Source: Petrolisthes cinctipes
Taxonomy: Eukaryota; Arthropoda; Malacostraca; Decapoda; Porcellanidae
Direction of reading: 5' to 3'
Length of the DNA stretch: 64,000 nucleotides
NCBI GenBank assembly: GCA_033782935.1
Contig: JAWQEG010001550.1
Coordinates: 62,001-126,000 of the forward strand
Shown: piece after piece, positions 10,449 through 21,500 of the stretch
How positions within the stretch are numbered: the stretch's first letter is position 1
Layout: each line of letters starts with the position of its first letter
The notes under the pieces: model-generated
Databases searched by the model: none
The model's input: the letters and a program-made list of their open reading frames with translations, nothing else
What the model was told of the DNA's origin: nothing
Translations under genes and position numbers: made by a program

Positions 10449-13316
10449 ATGATGAGTGGGGCGTGGATGTCTCCTGCTAATCTGTCCTTGGGAAATTACA
10501 CCAAGTGTGACCTTTGCTTTGGAAAATATTTCAAGGCCATTAACCAGTTTGGAAAAGTGGTCTTAAATTCGGTGTTCCTTTTGCTTTACCAGACCCTAGA
10601 CACCAATGGCGGGACTTTGCCTGTACGGGATTATTGCCTCTATAAGCTCAACTGGTCAGGAGGCTATTTTAACAGAGCCTATAATTCGTCAGAGAGGCAA
10701 ATACTGAGTAAAGTGCCAACAAGTGAGGAGTTTGTATGTGACGTTTCGTTACTTTTCAAAATTACCAACCAGGTGCTGGGAAACTTGACAGAACCGATAA
10801 AAAAAGAAATCAGAGACCTCAAGAACCTGAGGAACACAGTGGCCCACGAGGACCTTCAGCTAGATGAACATGAGTTGGCAAACCTGATAGAAGAGTTGAA
10901 GACACTGTGCCACATTATTTTGAAGGGAACTGGGTCACTTCTAGGACAAAACCTCTCTAACATTATCAGTGAAGTGGAAAATGGCTTGCAGGACCTTCTA
11001 ATGGCTAAGATGGAGAACAGTGACACTGAAATGTATCTTGAGACCTTAGAGAATTTCCGACAAGAGAAACAATCCAAAATGATAAGTGAAGGCAGGAGGG
11101 AACTGATGAATGTATTTTCCAAAACAAATGTACTTAATCCATGTTCGTGGATGAGTGACCATGCCTTCAAAGACTTCACTGTGGAGAATGTGTTTACTTC
11201 ACTCAAGTTAGCTGTGAGTGGGAGGGAGGTGCCAATGAATAACATATTGAATACAACCTCTTTCAAGGAGCGGTTTGTGCCTCGGATGGTGATAGTAAGA
11301 GGGGTGATGGGTGCAGGAAAAACCTCACTATATCGATATTTACTACAACAGTGGTGTACTCACTCCTCTGCTGTTGTGGGGCTAATGAATGTAGATATTG
11401 TCATTGCTATGGAGATGCGAACTGTGAAATGTAACTCTCTCGTGCAATTCCTCAGGGAGCAACTCCTTAAGGCCACTTCACAGCTCTTCAGTGAATCTGA
11501 CATTATCCCAGTCCTACAAGACCTGAACGTCCTTTTCCTCATTGATGGAATGGATGAGGCCACCAAACAAGGGAAGGAGGTTGTGCGAGAAATTGTTAAC
11601 AAGTTCACAGACAGTTCCATTGTTGTTACTGCGAGACCAGAGTTTACCTTGGAGTTGATGCAGATGGCAGAGGACCATGTGGTCTTACAACTTGATGGGT
11701 TTAGTAAGGAGAATCAGAGGAAGTATGTGGAGAAAATTTTTGCCATCATGTACCCTGACCAACAACAACGAGCACAAGAGACAGAGCGGTTCCTGAGATT
11801 CAAATCCGGAGCTTGTGCTTCTCTGAGCAATCACCTTACCCTTCCCCTCACCCTTGCTCTCCTCCTCATACTGTGGTGTGATGACACATTTAAGGTCACC
11901 ACAGTCACCAATGCATCACGCCTCTACAGTATGATATATGAGGTCTGTCGAAGCAAATTGACAACACGACTGGAGGCCATGGGAGCTGAACATGGAGCCT
12001 CTCTGAAGCCGAAGGTTCGACGGTGGCAGGTGGAACTTGGTCAAGTAGCCTGGCACATGATGTGTGAGGATGTACTGAACCTGAGTTTGAATAGAGCTAA
12101 TAGACTCATTGACTTGTGTGAGAAAGACGGCATTGATGCTATCCAAACTATGTCCACTTTTCTCAATTGTACCACAGAACAGACCCTGGCTGGCACCAAA
12201 TATAATTTTTCTTTTCATCACAGCTCTGGCCAGGAGTTCTTAGCAGCTTTCTACATATGTGAACAAGTGGCCATATCGGGTTCTTTCACCCCGATATTGA
12301 GTCAAGTTTCATGCTCAAGGCTCCTAGAGCTGATGATGTATGTCACTGGACTGCTTAAACAAAGTAACCTATTGACTCCTTCTCTAGCCAGTGATATTAA
12401 GAATATGATGATATCAAAGCTTGAGAATCTATCAAATGATGTCGAGGTTTGGTGGCGACTGCTTGTGGAGGCTGAGAGTGACCCAGCCGTGTGCAAGGTC
12501 GTGGGAGATGTGATCAACCATACAGACAAGTGGGTTATCAACAGCTGGGACTTGCCAGAATTAACCAAGGTCAAAGCCAATCTTCTCCAAAAAACAGGTG
12601 CTGCTCCCTTCCTGGTGGTCATCCATGTTCAGTATACAACGATGCTAGAGGATTGTCCAGAGCTGCATGACATACTTCAACTGGTGGCACAGGAAGGCAA
12701 GAGTAATGTAAAACTCTACCTTGATCGGCATTTCAACTCCAGCAAAGATCAAGAGGAGGAGGTGGAGGCTTTAGTGGCAAAGATGCTCTGCTCCAACAGG
12801 CTGGTGGAGTTTAAAGGTCATTTTGGGTATCACTCAGCAATGCAACTGGAAAGGGCCACAAGAACAGAGGCACTTTATATCAGAGTGACCTCCCTGGGAA
12901 CTTTGGCCCAACTTCGCCTGAGTCTCAGAAAACACAGGCGATGGAAAACAAAACTGTGGTCATCAAGGAAGTGGAACCTGAAGTCCCTTGAGCTGTTTCT
13001 AGATATAGACACTGACATTAACCCTGAAGACTTCCCTCACCTCAACTATCATAAACGTCTGGTAGTAAAGCTGACCGGCCTGAGTGACAATCGTGCTAAG
13101 TGGGTCGGAGAGGTGCTACGTAGGCTTAGTAATCACTACACTTCCATCATCTTGCAAGAATCATATGTCTCACTGGCAGGCGTGAAAGTTCTGCTTGATA
13201 CTACAGCTCGCGTGTCTTTAAAGGAAATGCTCATCATAACAGACCAGCCAGCCATGACAGAAGAAGTGCAGACACTGGCTGAGAAGTCTGGTGTAAACAT
13301 TCGTTGGTTGGTGTGA
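10449..13316 (+). CDS. HEPN-NACHT NLR-like protein, single exon, 955 residues
   Basis: An intact intronless ORF. The frame is open a little further upstream, but the first ATG is at 10449 with A at -3, and a second ATG follows at 10452. Residues about 12-160 resemble the DZIP3-like HEPN domain, ending in LRNTVAHE with an R128-x4-H133 motif as in HEPN RNases. A complete NACHT NTPase follows: Walker A GVMGAGKTS at 285-293, Walker B FLIDGMDE at 363-370, VTARP at 393-397, then LDGFSKENQRKYVEKIF, and the helical-region motif FHHSSGQEFLAA at 589-600. Residues about 700-955 contain Leu-rich alpha/beta segments but no clear canonical LRRs. No signal peptide or membrane segment is seen, so it is probably cytosolic. 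NACHT proteins are oligomerising signal-transduction ATPases, often in innate immunity. The immune role and any RNA cleavage here are inference. No neighbouring partner gene is visible. Confidence 0.88.
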   Translation: MMSGAWMSPANLSLGNYTKCDLCFGKYFKAINQFGKVVLNSVFLLLYQTLDTNGGTLPVRDYCLYKLNWSGGYFNRAYNSSERQILSKVPTSEEFVCDVSLLFKITNQVLGNLTEPIKKEIRDLKNLRNTVAHEDLQLDEHELANLIEELKTLCHIILKGTGSLLGQNLSNIISEVENGLQDLLMAKMENSDTEMYLETLENFRQEKQSKMISEGRRELMNVFSKTNVLNPCSWMSDHAFKDFTVENVFTSLKLAVSGREVPMNNILNTTSFKERFVPRMVIVRGVMGAGKTSLYRYLLQQWCTHSSAVVGLMNVDIVIAMEMRTVKCNSLVQFLREQLLKATSQLFSESDIIPVLQDLNVLFLIDGMDEATKQGKEVVREIVNKFTDSSIVVTARPEFTLELMQMAEDHVVLQLDGFSKENQRKYVEKIFAIMYPDQQQRAQETERFLRFKSGACASLSNHLTLPLTLALLLILWCDDTFKVTTVTNASRLYSMIYEVCRSKLTTRLEAMGAEHGASLKPKVRRWQVELGQVAWHMMCEDVLNLSLNRANRLIDLCEKDGIDAIQTMSTFLNCTTEQTLAGTKYNFSFHHSSGQEFLAAFYICEQVAISGSFTPILSQVSCSRLLELMMYVTGLLKQSNLLTPSLASDIKNMMISKLENLSNDVEVWWRLLVEAESDPAVCKVVGDVINHTDKWVINSWDLPELTKVKANLLQKTGAAPFLVVIHVQYTTMLEDCPELHDILQLVAQEGKSNVKLYLDRHFNSSKDQEEEVEALVAKMLCSNRLVEFKGHFGYHSAMQLERATRTEALYIRVTSLGTLAQLRLSLRKHRRWKTKLWSSRKWNLKSLELFLDIDTDINPEDFPHLNYHKRLVVKLTGLSDNRAKWVGEVLRRLSNHYTSIILQESYVSLAGVKVLLDTTARVSLKEMLIITDQPAMTEEVQTLAEKSGVNIRWLV

Positions 13317-13943
13317 GGTGGAAATATAATCAGAGAAGCAAATGTCATCAAAACGGGAGGGAATAAGCCTACAAATAGTCATCTTAATGATGCAAAGAAA
13401 GTGTTGATAGAGCTTATGATAAATAGAGCCATAAAGTGAACTGAAATAGTAAGTTAGTGAAAAAAATCATAAAATTTTGAAAAGTGAATGATTATGTTTA
13501 GTTAAATGTGGGGAATGTTAATCGAAGCTGAACACTACAAAATATATCCAAAAATAAGTAATGGAGTTTTGCCCATGCCCAAAAACTGAACTACAGTAAA
13601 TAGCCTACTCATGGTGCAGGTGATGAACAATGTAACCTACAAAGCATTCTCAGTTTTTGTTTGCTCAGAACCATAAGCAAATACAGTCATATATACAATG
13701 TGTACAGTTGAGAAAGTAGAAATTACAAGAAAAATAAGGCTGTATATGGCAACAACTGGCAGTTCTTTATATTAAGCCCTCGTATCTTTATGAATGAATC
13801 ACTGGGAACCCAGAGCAAATATAAGATGGAACGTGATTGGCTGAACTTTGAGTGGTGGTGAAGCTGTTTGTAAAGCGCATGGAGGAAACACAGCTTATTG
13901 AATTTTGTATGCATAACTCGATCGCAAATAAAGTCCCTAAACA
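13317..13943 (+). other. Probable 3' UTR of the NACHT gene
   Basis: Non-coding AT-rich sequence after TGA 13314-13316. A canonical AATAAA lies at 13927-13932, a plausible polyadenylation signal about 610 bp after the stop. Confidence 0.45.
13927..13932 (+). terminator. Candidate polyadenylation signal for the NACHT gene
   Basis: An exact AATAAA on the coding strand, downstream of the NACHT stop codon. Cleavage site not determined. Confidence 0.4.
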
Positions 13944-14014
13944 TTAATACGAATTTGATTTATGTACCTCTTTCAGTATAACCTGAGCAAGAAGGGGGAA
14001 TCATTTAATAACAC

Positions 14015-14026
14015 CATATATATACA

Positions 14027-14060
<34 letters not shown>
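14015..14060. repeat. (TA)n microsatellite
   Basis: Two alternating TA runs separated by a short CAG interruption. Confidence 0.93.
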
Positions 14061-14063
<3 letters not shown>

Positions 14064-14124
14064 GAACGATCCCATGCGATGCAGTAAGTAGCCTACTTCC
14101 ATGTATTACATTGTAACGAGGTTT

Positions 14125-14400
14125 ATTGTAGTCTGGTCACACGTGGCGAAGGTTGTGGAGCCGTAGGTTGTTACCCGTGGAGTAGAGGTTGGTTGTAGCT
14201 TGGTCCCACGTGGCGAAGGTTCTGGCGGCGAAGGTAGAGTCTAGGTGTAGCGTGTAGTAGAGTTGAATCTTGGGGTGGTCGTAGAGATGTTGTAAGAGTG
14301 GTGTTGCTAGGTCACAGCTTGGCGTCATCGTAGAGTTGATGGTGTGGTGGAGTTGTAGACTGTAGTCATCGTAGAGCTGCAGACCACTGAGATTAATGCA
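14125..14400. repeat. Degenerate GTAGAG/GTTG-rich minisatellite
   Basis: Repeated words such as CACGTGGCGAAGGTT (twice) and CATCGTAGAGTTG / CATCGTAGAGCTG, with many GTAGAG units, indicate a decayed tandem array. No coding sequence supported. Confidence 0.55.
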
Positions 14401-14687
14401 CCGCTATGCGATGTGTGTGTGTATGTGTGTGACCCATGATGTGATCAAAAGGACTCTAAAACGTCCCCTTTCCATCATCGGCCAATCACATGCCTCCAGG
14501 AATGTCCCAGAAAGGCAGGGCTTCTCTGCCACCTTAGGCTAGACAAAGTATAGCCATCAGCATCACAAGGGGAAATCATTCTATATATATACTGGTATGC
14601 ATAAGGTGCTAGCCTTAATAAATCAAGACCTGTCTTAAAAATCATGAGCTTATATCTCCAATGTTCTGTTTTAGCGATCGATGTTAA

Positions 14688-14693
14688 TTTATT
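14688..14693 (-). terminator. Candidate polyadenylation signal of the zinc-finger gene
   Basis: AATAAA on the minus strand about 330 bp after the stop codon at 15018. It is the nearest exact match that I see. Confidence 0.35.
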
Positions 14694-15017
14694 GCATGTT
14701 TCTTAACCCTGCCAGATAAATTATCTGAACTATCCAACTGAGAGCAATTGCAGGTAGTGCCACATAAACTACAATATTAAAACTAAAGTAAAAATGTATT
14801 TTCTGGCAATATTTACAGATAAAATATAAAACATTTGCATAATATATACTATACTTATTTCAAAAACAAATAAAAAGGACAGGGTAATTTTTGTCATCAT
14901 TCAGCTGAGCAAAATATGAGAAAGGTGGGCACTCCATACTCTATGAACACCCTTGATACATGCCACTCTCCAGCACTTCATTTTTCCCTACTCCTCCCCA
15001 CAGGGCAGATAGTTGTC

Positions 15018-15554
15018 TCAATTATGACTGCTCTGTAGTACCCTTCCATCAAGTAAGTAAACAACACACACAGGATCTGAATCAACATCAGAATGTGATT
15101 CAGTTGGCATTTTGAAGTTTATATGAGATGGAAGGGAACCTGAAGTGATATCATCAGACTCAAGAGCCTTCACAGCACATTCATTTTCAGAAGCTATTTC
15201 CCTTCGTTCTTTAGTCTGAAGTGTGAGTGTCAAATCATCACCTGGTGCTTTCTTACTCTCTTGCTGATGAGCTGCCACCAATAGATTTTGAGATGTCTTC
15301 TGCCAGGTCATACACACATCTCGTTTACTGGAATGAGTTGCTGTAACTTCTGGTCTCCGATATGCACAGTCACTTTCAGTTGCTCTTGGGGAGCTCCGTT
15401 GGCTGGCCTGCTTCCTCTTACTCTGAGTTGATTTTCCCCGTCGGTGAGAGAAAATATTTTTGACAAGTGAAGCGAGTTCTGCTGGCATTTGAGTGATTTC
15501 ATGTTCAACTTTAGGTGGTACTGTAGATCCATGGGTGACATGATGGGCACGAAC
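15018..15554 (-). CDS. Zinc-finger gene exon 9 (last; His half of finger 11)
   Basis: 537 bp including the stop TGA at 15018-15020. The acceptor is CATCCACAG, and the exon opens VRAHHVTH, completing finger 11. The tail has a basic patch (KRKQASQRSSPRA) that could act in nuclear localisation, then a Ser/Thr/Asp-rich end. Confidence 0.83.
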   Translation of the reverse strand, partial: VRAHHVTHGSTVPPKVEHEITQMPAELASLVKNIFSHRRGKSTQSKRKQASQRSSPRATESDCAYRRPEVTATHSSKRDVCMTWQKTSQNLLVAAHQQESKKAPGDDLTLTLQTKERREIASENECAVKALESDDITSGSLPSHINFKMPTESHSDVDSDPVCVVYLLDGRVLQSSHN

Positions 15555-18500
15555 CTGTGGATGACATTGTTTATACTGTACTATAGTCATATTTATCCTT
15601 ACTGAAAGTACAATATATACCTCAAAAAAGTATTGGTCTCTTTTTTTTCGGGCAAACAATTTGAAAAATCAGCAATGTGATCTGAAACACACCCGAGATA
15701 TGAGTGACCCACAACTTACGATTTTGAAACTATCTACCCTCTGAGTGCCGATACTTTTTTGAGGTATTGTACAGTACCGTAAAACTCCCTAACTTCGGAC
15801 ATTTTTTACATGTTTTAGTGAATAACTCTGTTAATAATGGTGCAATTTTATTCCTGTTGGTGTCATGTGGTAGCCAGGGAGAGTACCTACTGAATCCATA
15901 TAACAAAAAAAAGTAAGCACGCTAAATTCGTGCTTTTTTTTTTTCAATTTTCAAGTGTCCGAAGTTAGGCAGAAATTTCCTAACTTCGGACAGCTCTTCC
16001 CAACTTTGGACAGGATTGTATTTTCTCTTTAAACATGAGAATGGTTAACAGCATCGATCTCTGGACACGCTGGCCCTAACTTCAGACACCCGAGGAGTTT
16101 TTAAAAAATGTAAAAAAAAATTTACTGCATTCATGGCCTGAGTTATACATATATAAAGAGATATATAAAAAAATAGCTTCTTTTTTACACACACAAATTG
16201 AAATAACAATAAGCTGGATCATATCACATTGTAGTGAGGTATTCTTTGCATAGATCTAACTAAGAACTATTCAAAAACTTTTCTAGCCGAAAAAAATACA
16301 AAAAAACAAAGGCATTACGTATACACAAAACCGTAAGAGGAAGAGACCTCTTCTTCCAAAAAAAAAAACTTCGCCTAAATATCAAGTTGCTACCTCACTG
16401 ACTCAACAAATGCATACTGAAATAACATAATAACATAATTCCAGGTACTAATGACACACACACCCATTTTCAGTATTCCTTGACTTGATTACCTGTATAA
16501 AATACTATAACTAAATAACTAATATAACTTTTTCCTTCAAAATAAAATTCATTACTGGTTAAGGCACTATACTGTAGCATCTTACAGGCAATAACTTTGG
16601 TACTGGTAGTACTGACAATCTTGCAGAACTATATCACATATTATTTGGGTACCGGTATCATTACTTAGGCCAAAGGTTTACATCTACATCAAAAATCATC
16701 CTTTCATTGCGGTCATGTACTGGTTCTGGTAAAACCTTCACTATGTCCTCTTTGTCTATGTCACTGCTGTCATCAATTATTGGGTATACAGATGTGTGTT
16801 TTTGTTTCAGGTAATCATGCACTGTGCTCTTTTTTAGTTTATATTTTTCTGCTGCTGTACGCACACTCATGTTGTTGTTATTTATGTCATTTTTAGCCTT
16901 TTCAAGGGCTCTTTTGGACACTTTACTTGTGTAAGCTCTTTTCCTTTTCATTGGAGATTTTGCTGTATTAGGCATGTTTTTCTGTTTATATAATTTGTAT
17001 CACTTAACATTAATATGTATTGTCTGTCCGAAGTTTGGAATATATTTACCTTAATTAATTTGTCTGTCCAAAGTTAGGACTTTTTTCTGTAAAATATGAA
17101 AACATTCATTAAAAAAATCATAACACGGTTATGCATGCATATATTTTAAATTTGTTTACTGCCCAGTACTTACAGAGAGTGTCCACATATAATCGTACCA
17201 TTCACGTTCTTACAATTGACACTCTTTGTTCTGTATGAACAAAGTTTTGCAGGGTTCAAAAATGGAGACTTTTTTTTTCATTGCATTTGTCGAATATTTT
17301 CACCCACACATATTCAAGCTATTGTAATAGAATTTATATATAATAGTCTTTGAACATTCCCCTAACTAACACCATCATTATTTTTTGCAAATATAGCACT
17401 CTCTTCCAGTACAGTTGAATTATTACATTTTTTTGCAAAATGTCCGAAGTTATGTCGCAACGAAGTTAGGGAGTTTTACGGTACTTATAATTTACATCAT
17501 TTACATCATTGGGCGGTACATAAGAAAACGTATGGACGAAACAATGATGCTGACTGGTACAATGGTTCCTTTTTAAGTCAATGCAGCCATCATACCAACC
17601 AGTGCCTGCTACCGTCAGGCCCGGTGTGAGAAACTACTATATTACTACAGTACTGTATTTTTATATATTGTACATCATGGTAAATTACTGGCCACATTAT
17701 AAACAAGGAGTATTCTAAATTGATTTCCAGAGTATAAATTTAAGGTTATTCAAACTAAGATAACAGAGGTAACACCAACTTACCTCAGTTTGTCCACTTC
17801 CTGTAAATGAACAGTAGCCACATTTATATGGTTTGTACTTAAAGTGACTATACAAGTGGCGTCTGACTGATGGTGTGTGCTTCTTCATTAACTTGGAGCA
17901 CACAGAACACTTGTACATTTGTGACCTGTGAGTGGGATCTTTTGATGGTTTATCAGATGAGCAAATCAAATTATTATTTGAGTTTTCTGAGAGTGTTGCT
18001 TTATCACTGGTGGTCATTTGCCCTTCATCTATTGTTTCAGATGTCTTGGATACTTTCTGATATGGTTCTGATGAAATTGTATCTGCCACAGACAAGAGAG
18101 ATGTCTTGCTGCACTCTGCATCATTCTCATTTTTCTCTGCTGCAACACCTTCTTCATTTTCTGTTATGAATGATGCTTGCGAGGTCAATATACTTTTATA
18201 TGCAGAACATCTTTCTGTGGGTACCTGTGCATGTTGCAAGGCCGCATTTTCTGGTGAGAGCTTTTGGATTATGCATGGCTTGTTAGAATGACAGAAAGTA
18301 TTATGAACACGTATTTTGCTCTTCTCGATGGATCTGTACGAGCAGTAGCCACATTTGAAAGGCTTCATATTGAAGTGCTTTTTGGCATGTTTGTAGAAAG
18401 CACGGTAGGTTGTCGTCACCCCACACACAATACAGGTAGCCTGTCCATCATTCTTTCTCTTCATCATATTTCGGACTGTCTCAGAAGAAAAGTAATCATT

Positions 18501-21500
18501 ATTAGAGTAGTCAAGGCCTTGGAGGTCTCTAGTTATAAACCCTGGAGAGACTGACACCGTATTGCTACGTTGCTGCTCGCGAGAGTCCACCAGAAAGGCT
18601 ATGTGTGTGTGAAGGTTATTCTCCAGACTCACTTCAGTCTTTGCTCGAGATTTTTGCAAGTTTTTCTCACCATACCCCCTTGCACCAATCACTGACAGGG
18701 TCTGTGATTTTTCCACACTTTTCTTATCATTAGCCTCTGTTTCAAGTAGTGTGTGAATAATATTGTCTGTTTGTTGGGGATAATTTGGGATACCTTTTTC
18801 AATTTCCACTACTGTTTCTTCCTTATAAATATTTTCCTGCATGCTTATTGTAGAAAGTTTAGAGTTCTCATTGCAGGTGTTTTGTACCTGACTATCACTC
18901 CTCACACCACTGTAGACAGGTTCAGAGACTGTTGGCCACGTAGTACTCTGGACAGAAACAATAGATATTCTTTTGTAAATATCTGTCTCTGATAGTACTG
19001 GTATTTCAGTGAGTACAGAGCCTTTAGTTATAGCTGCATTACCAGCATCTTCCTGTGTAACAAGAGGTTGGCTTATTACTGGATCCAGAAGGTTTGCATT
19101 CTCAAAGTTGATTATAACAGAACTTGGAATAAAACTGTTGAAGTCTGACTCTACAAGGCATATCTGACAATGACTGTCACACACATATGTGTATTTTTGT
19201 TCTGTTTTTTGTTTCTTTACTAAAGTCCTGCTTAATTTACTGTTATCGTCACTTGAGTCAGTTCTGTCACCATCATAACCACACTTTCTATCCTGAACAT
19301 TTTGCATGACTGGAATTTCAATGTCAGTGCTAGGTCCATCAACCATATTACATGTAGATGGAAATTTTTGCACAATTAATGACAAAGAATTTTCATCCAT
19401 TTCGGTATTTCTGTTCTGTTTTGTTGTTCCCATTTCCCCTTGTTTCAAATGCTTGATCTTTTCATCATAAGAACTTTTCTTAATTGAGTCAAGCATACAC
19501 TGATCAGATGTACACCTATTAGACATTTGCCATTGGATGGTATGTAGTTTTTTTTTCCTTGGCTCATAATTTTTTTCTGCTGAAGTTGAAACAGGGATAG
19601 TCCTGCTTTCAGTAATATTTGGGATTTGGGGTTCATTTCCTTCTATACATTTTTCAATGTCTTGCCTCTCTGTAATCTTTTGTAAACTTCCTGTCCTTAG
19701 GCTATTTTTTATCTTCGTTGCATAAGGAACTGAAAGGGTCCAGCTATCAGCAAGAGTAGGGATTCTAAATTCACTGCCCTCAATACTTGGCTGATCTGCC
19801 TTCAGTTTCCTATAAGAATAGCGATAGGGAGCCTTAAAAGTTTTGCCACTTTCAATTACAATAGGTGTTCCCTGCAAGAAATTATTAAGAAAAATTATTA
19901 ATAAAGTTAAAGAAACATGTACAGACATAGCCTACTGTAATTTATAGGTTCATTATCCACTTAGTACTCATGATGAGAAGCTGAACCCATAATTTACCAT
20001 TGGCTAATAAACTTGAATAATTCTCCATATTGCTGTCCCTGAAGAGTTCATTAGTGTGAAGCACAAGTTAACTCTTCAAGAGCAACTTATATCCCCTACA
20101 TTTCCCTTACACCAGCTGATTATGCTTATCAGATCAAGGCACTTTTAGCATCCAAAGATTAAAGGCAAGAAGCTTTTGAAATACTTCTAATTGTGTGAAA
20201 AAGAAACAATGGAGTGTAGTCAGTGTATCTTTAGCTAGAAATACTTATATAGACAGATATAATGGTTTACTCTAGTTATGTCAGCAAAGGCCTGTCTGTA
20301 TCTTCCAACCTAATGTTATTAATTTAAGGATGAATACCTAATTGCAATCCTTTTGTGATATTCTAGCTAGTACAAATGTATTGCTAGTATCATGCATTAA
20401 CAAAGGGTACTTATTTTTGTTACTCCTTTTGTCTCCTAAGGATGAAAATGGGTTCTATATGTATGGCATATCTAACCAAAAATGAAAATATATTGTCTTA
20501 TGCAAATGTTTAATTTTCTGGTCAAATTATGCAGATTCTGGCCAAAAGGCTTGGTACTTATATTTTCTGTGAATAATCCTCCTTGTTTTTATCATGAAGC
20601 ATAACCAAGATCTATTTGGGTTCTATGCAGTAGAACATCCGAAACCATCACTATTGTAAGCACACCAATTATGAATTGGGAATAGCCACCCCACTTCATA
20701 ATATGGAAAGCAATTTATTATTGACTCACATTCCCTTTTATTTTGAATAAAACTAGGACCAGTGGTTGGTCTTTCCTACACACCTATATGTTTCAAGATG
20801 TGCTAGGTGTTACCCTCGAGGTTTCTTATGTCCATGTTTAGATTAAGTTTTCTATTCCTAATATTTATAACAAGCCTGTATGAATGTCCCTGTCCACCAA
20901 TCTCAATGATCAGGGCAGGTGTCATTGGGTGGAGGCAGTTATTAAATTAAAATTGTGAATTCCACTGGGTTCGAGTGATAGCCCAATATTTGATAACAGC
21001 CGGAGACCAATGACACACTCTGACCTGCCCACCTTCCCCTTTCCATTCATCTCGGCTCTACAAGTCTTAATTTGAAGGAAGAGTAGTGAATGAATGGGAA
21101 GAGCACTGTTGGTGTGACATGTACAGTCACGGCACATAGTCCTTGAACAGGCTTTCCCCTTCCACCCTGGTCAAGGACTATTTACCGAGATTGTACATGC
21201 TATTACTATAACAACAACAACTATAACAAAGTAATCCTTCCTGGGTCTTGAATAATTTTCTCATAAATTCCATACCTTCTAGTGGTTATCGTTACCTATA
21301 CGACACAACCATGATTTCTTATTGTACCTCACTTATGATGAATGCAGCTGTTGTTACCAAGTGTGATGGCAGTAAATTGAATGGTCTCCAGGGGAGGCCT
21401 CCCATGATTAGCAGCCCATTAGTCAAGAGCAGGTGTCCTTGGTTCAAACCTATACTTTAAGCTATCCTCTTTGCTAAAGACTGCATTGTAATTTCCACAT

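Noticed and set aside
10856..13351. Several minus-strand ORFs of 70-136 residues opposite the NACHT gene
   Set aside because: Antisense shadows of a long conserved ORF, without domains of their own.
20900..21180. tRNA gene or SINE from the GGGTTCGAGT word
   Set aside because: No A box at the right distance and no cloverleaf can be drawn.
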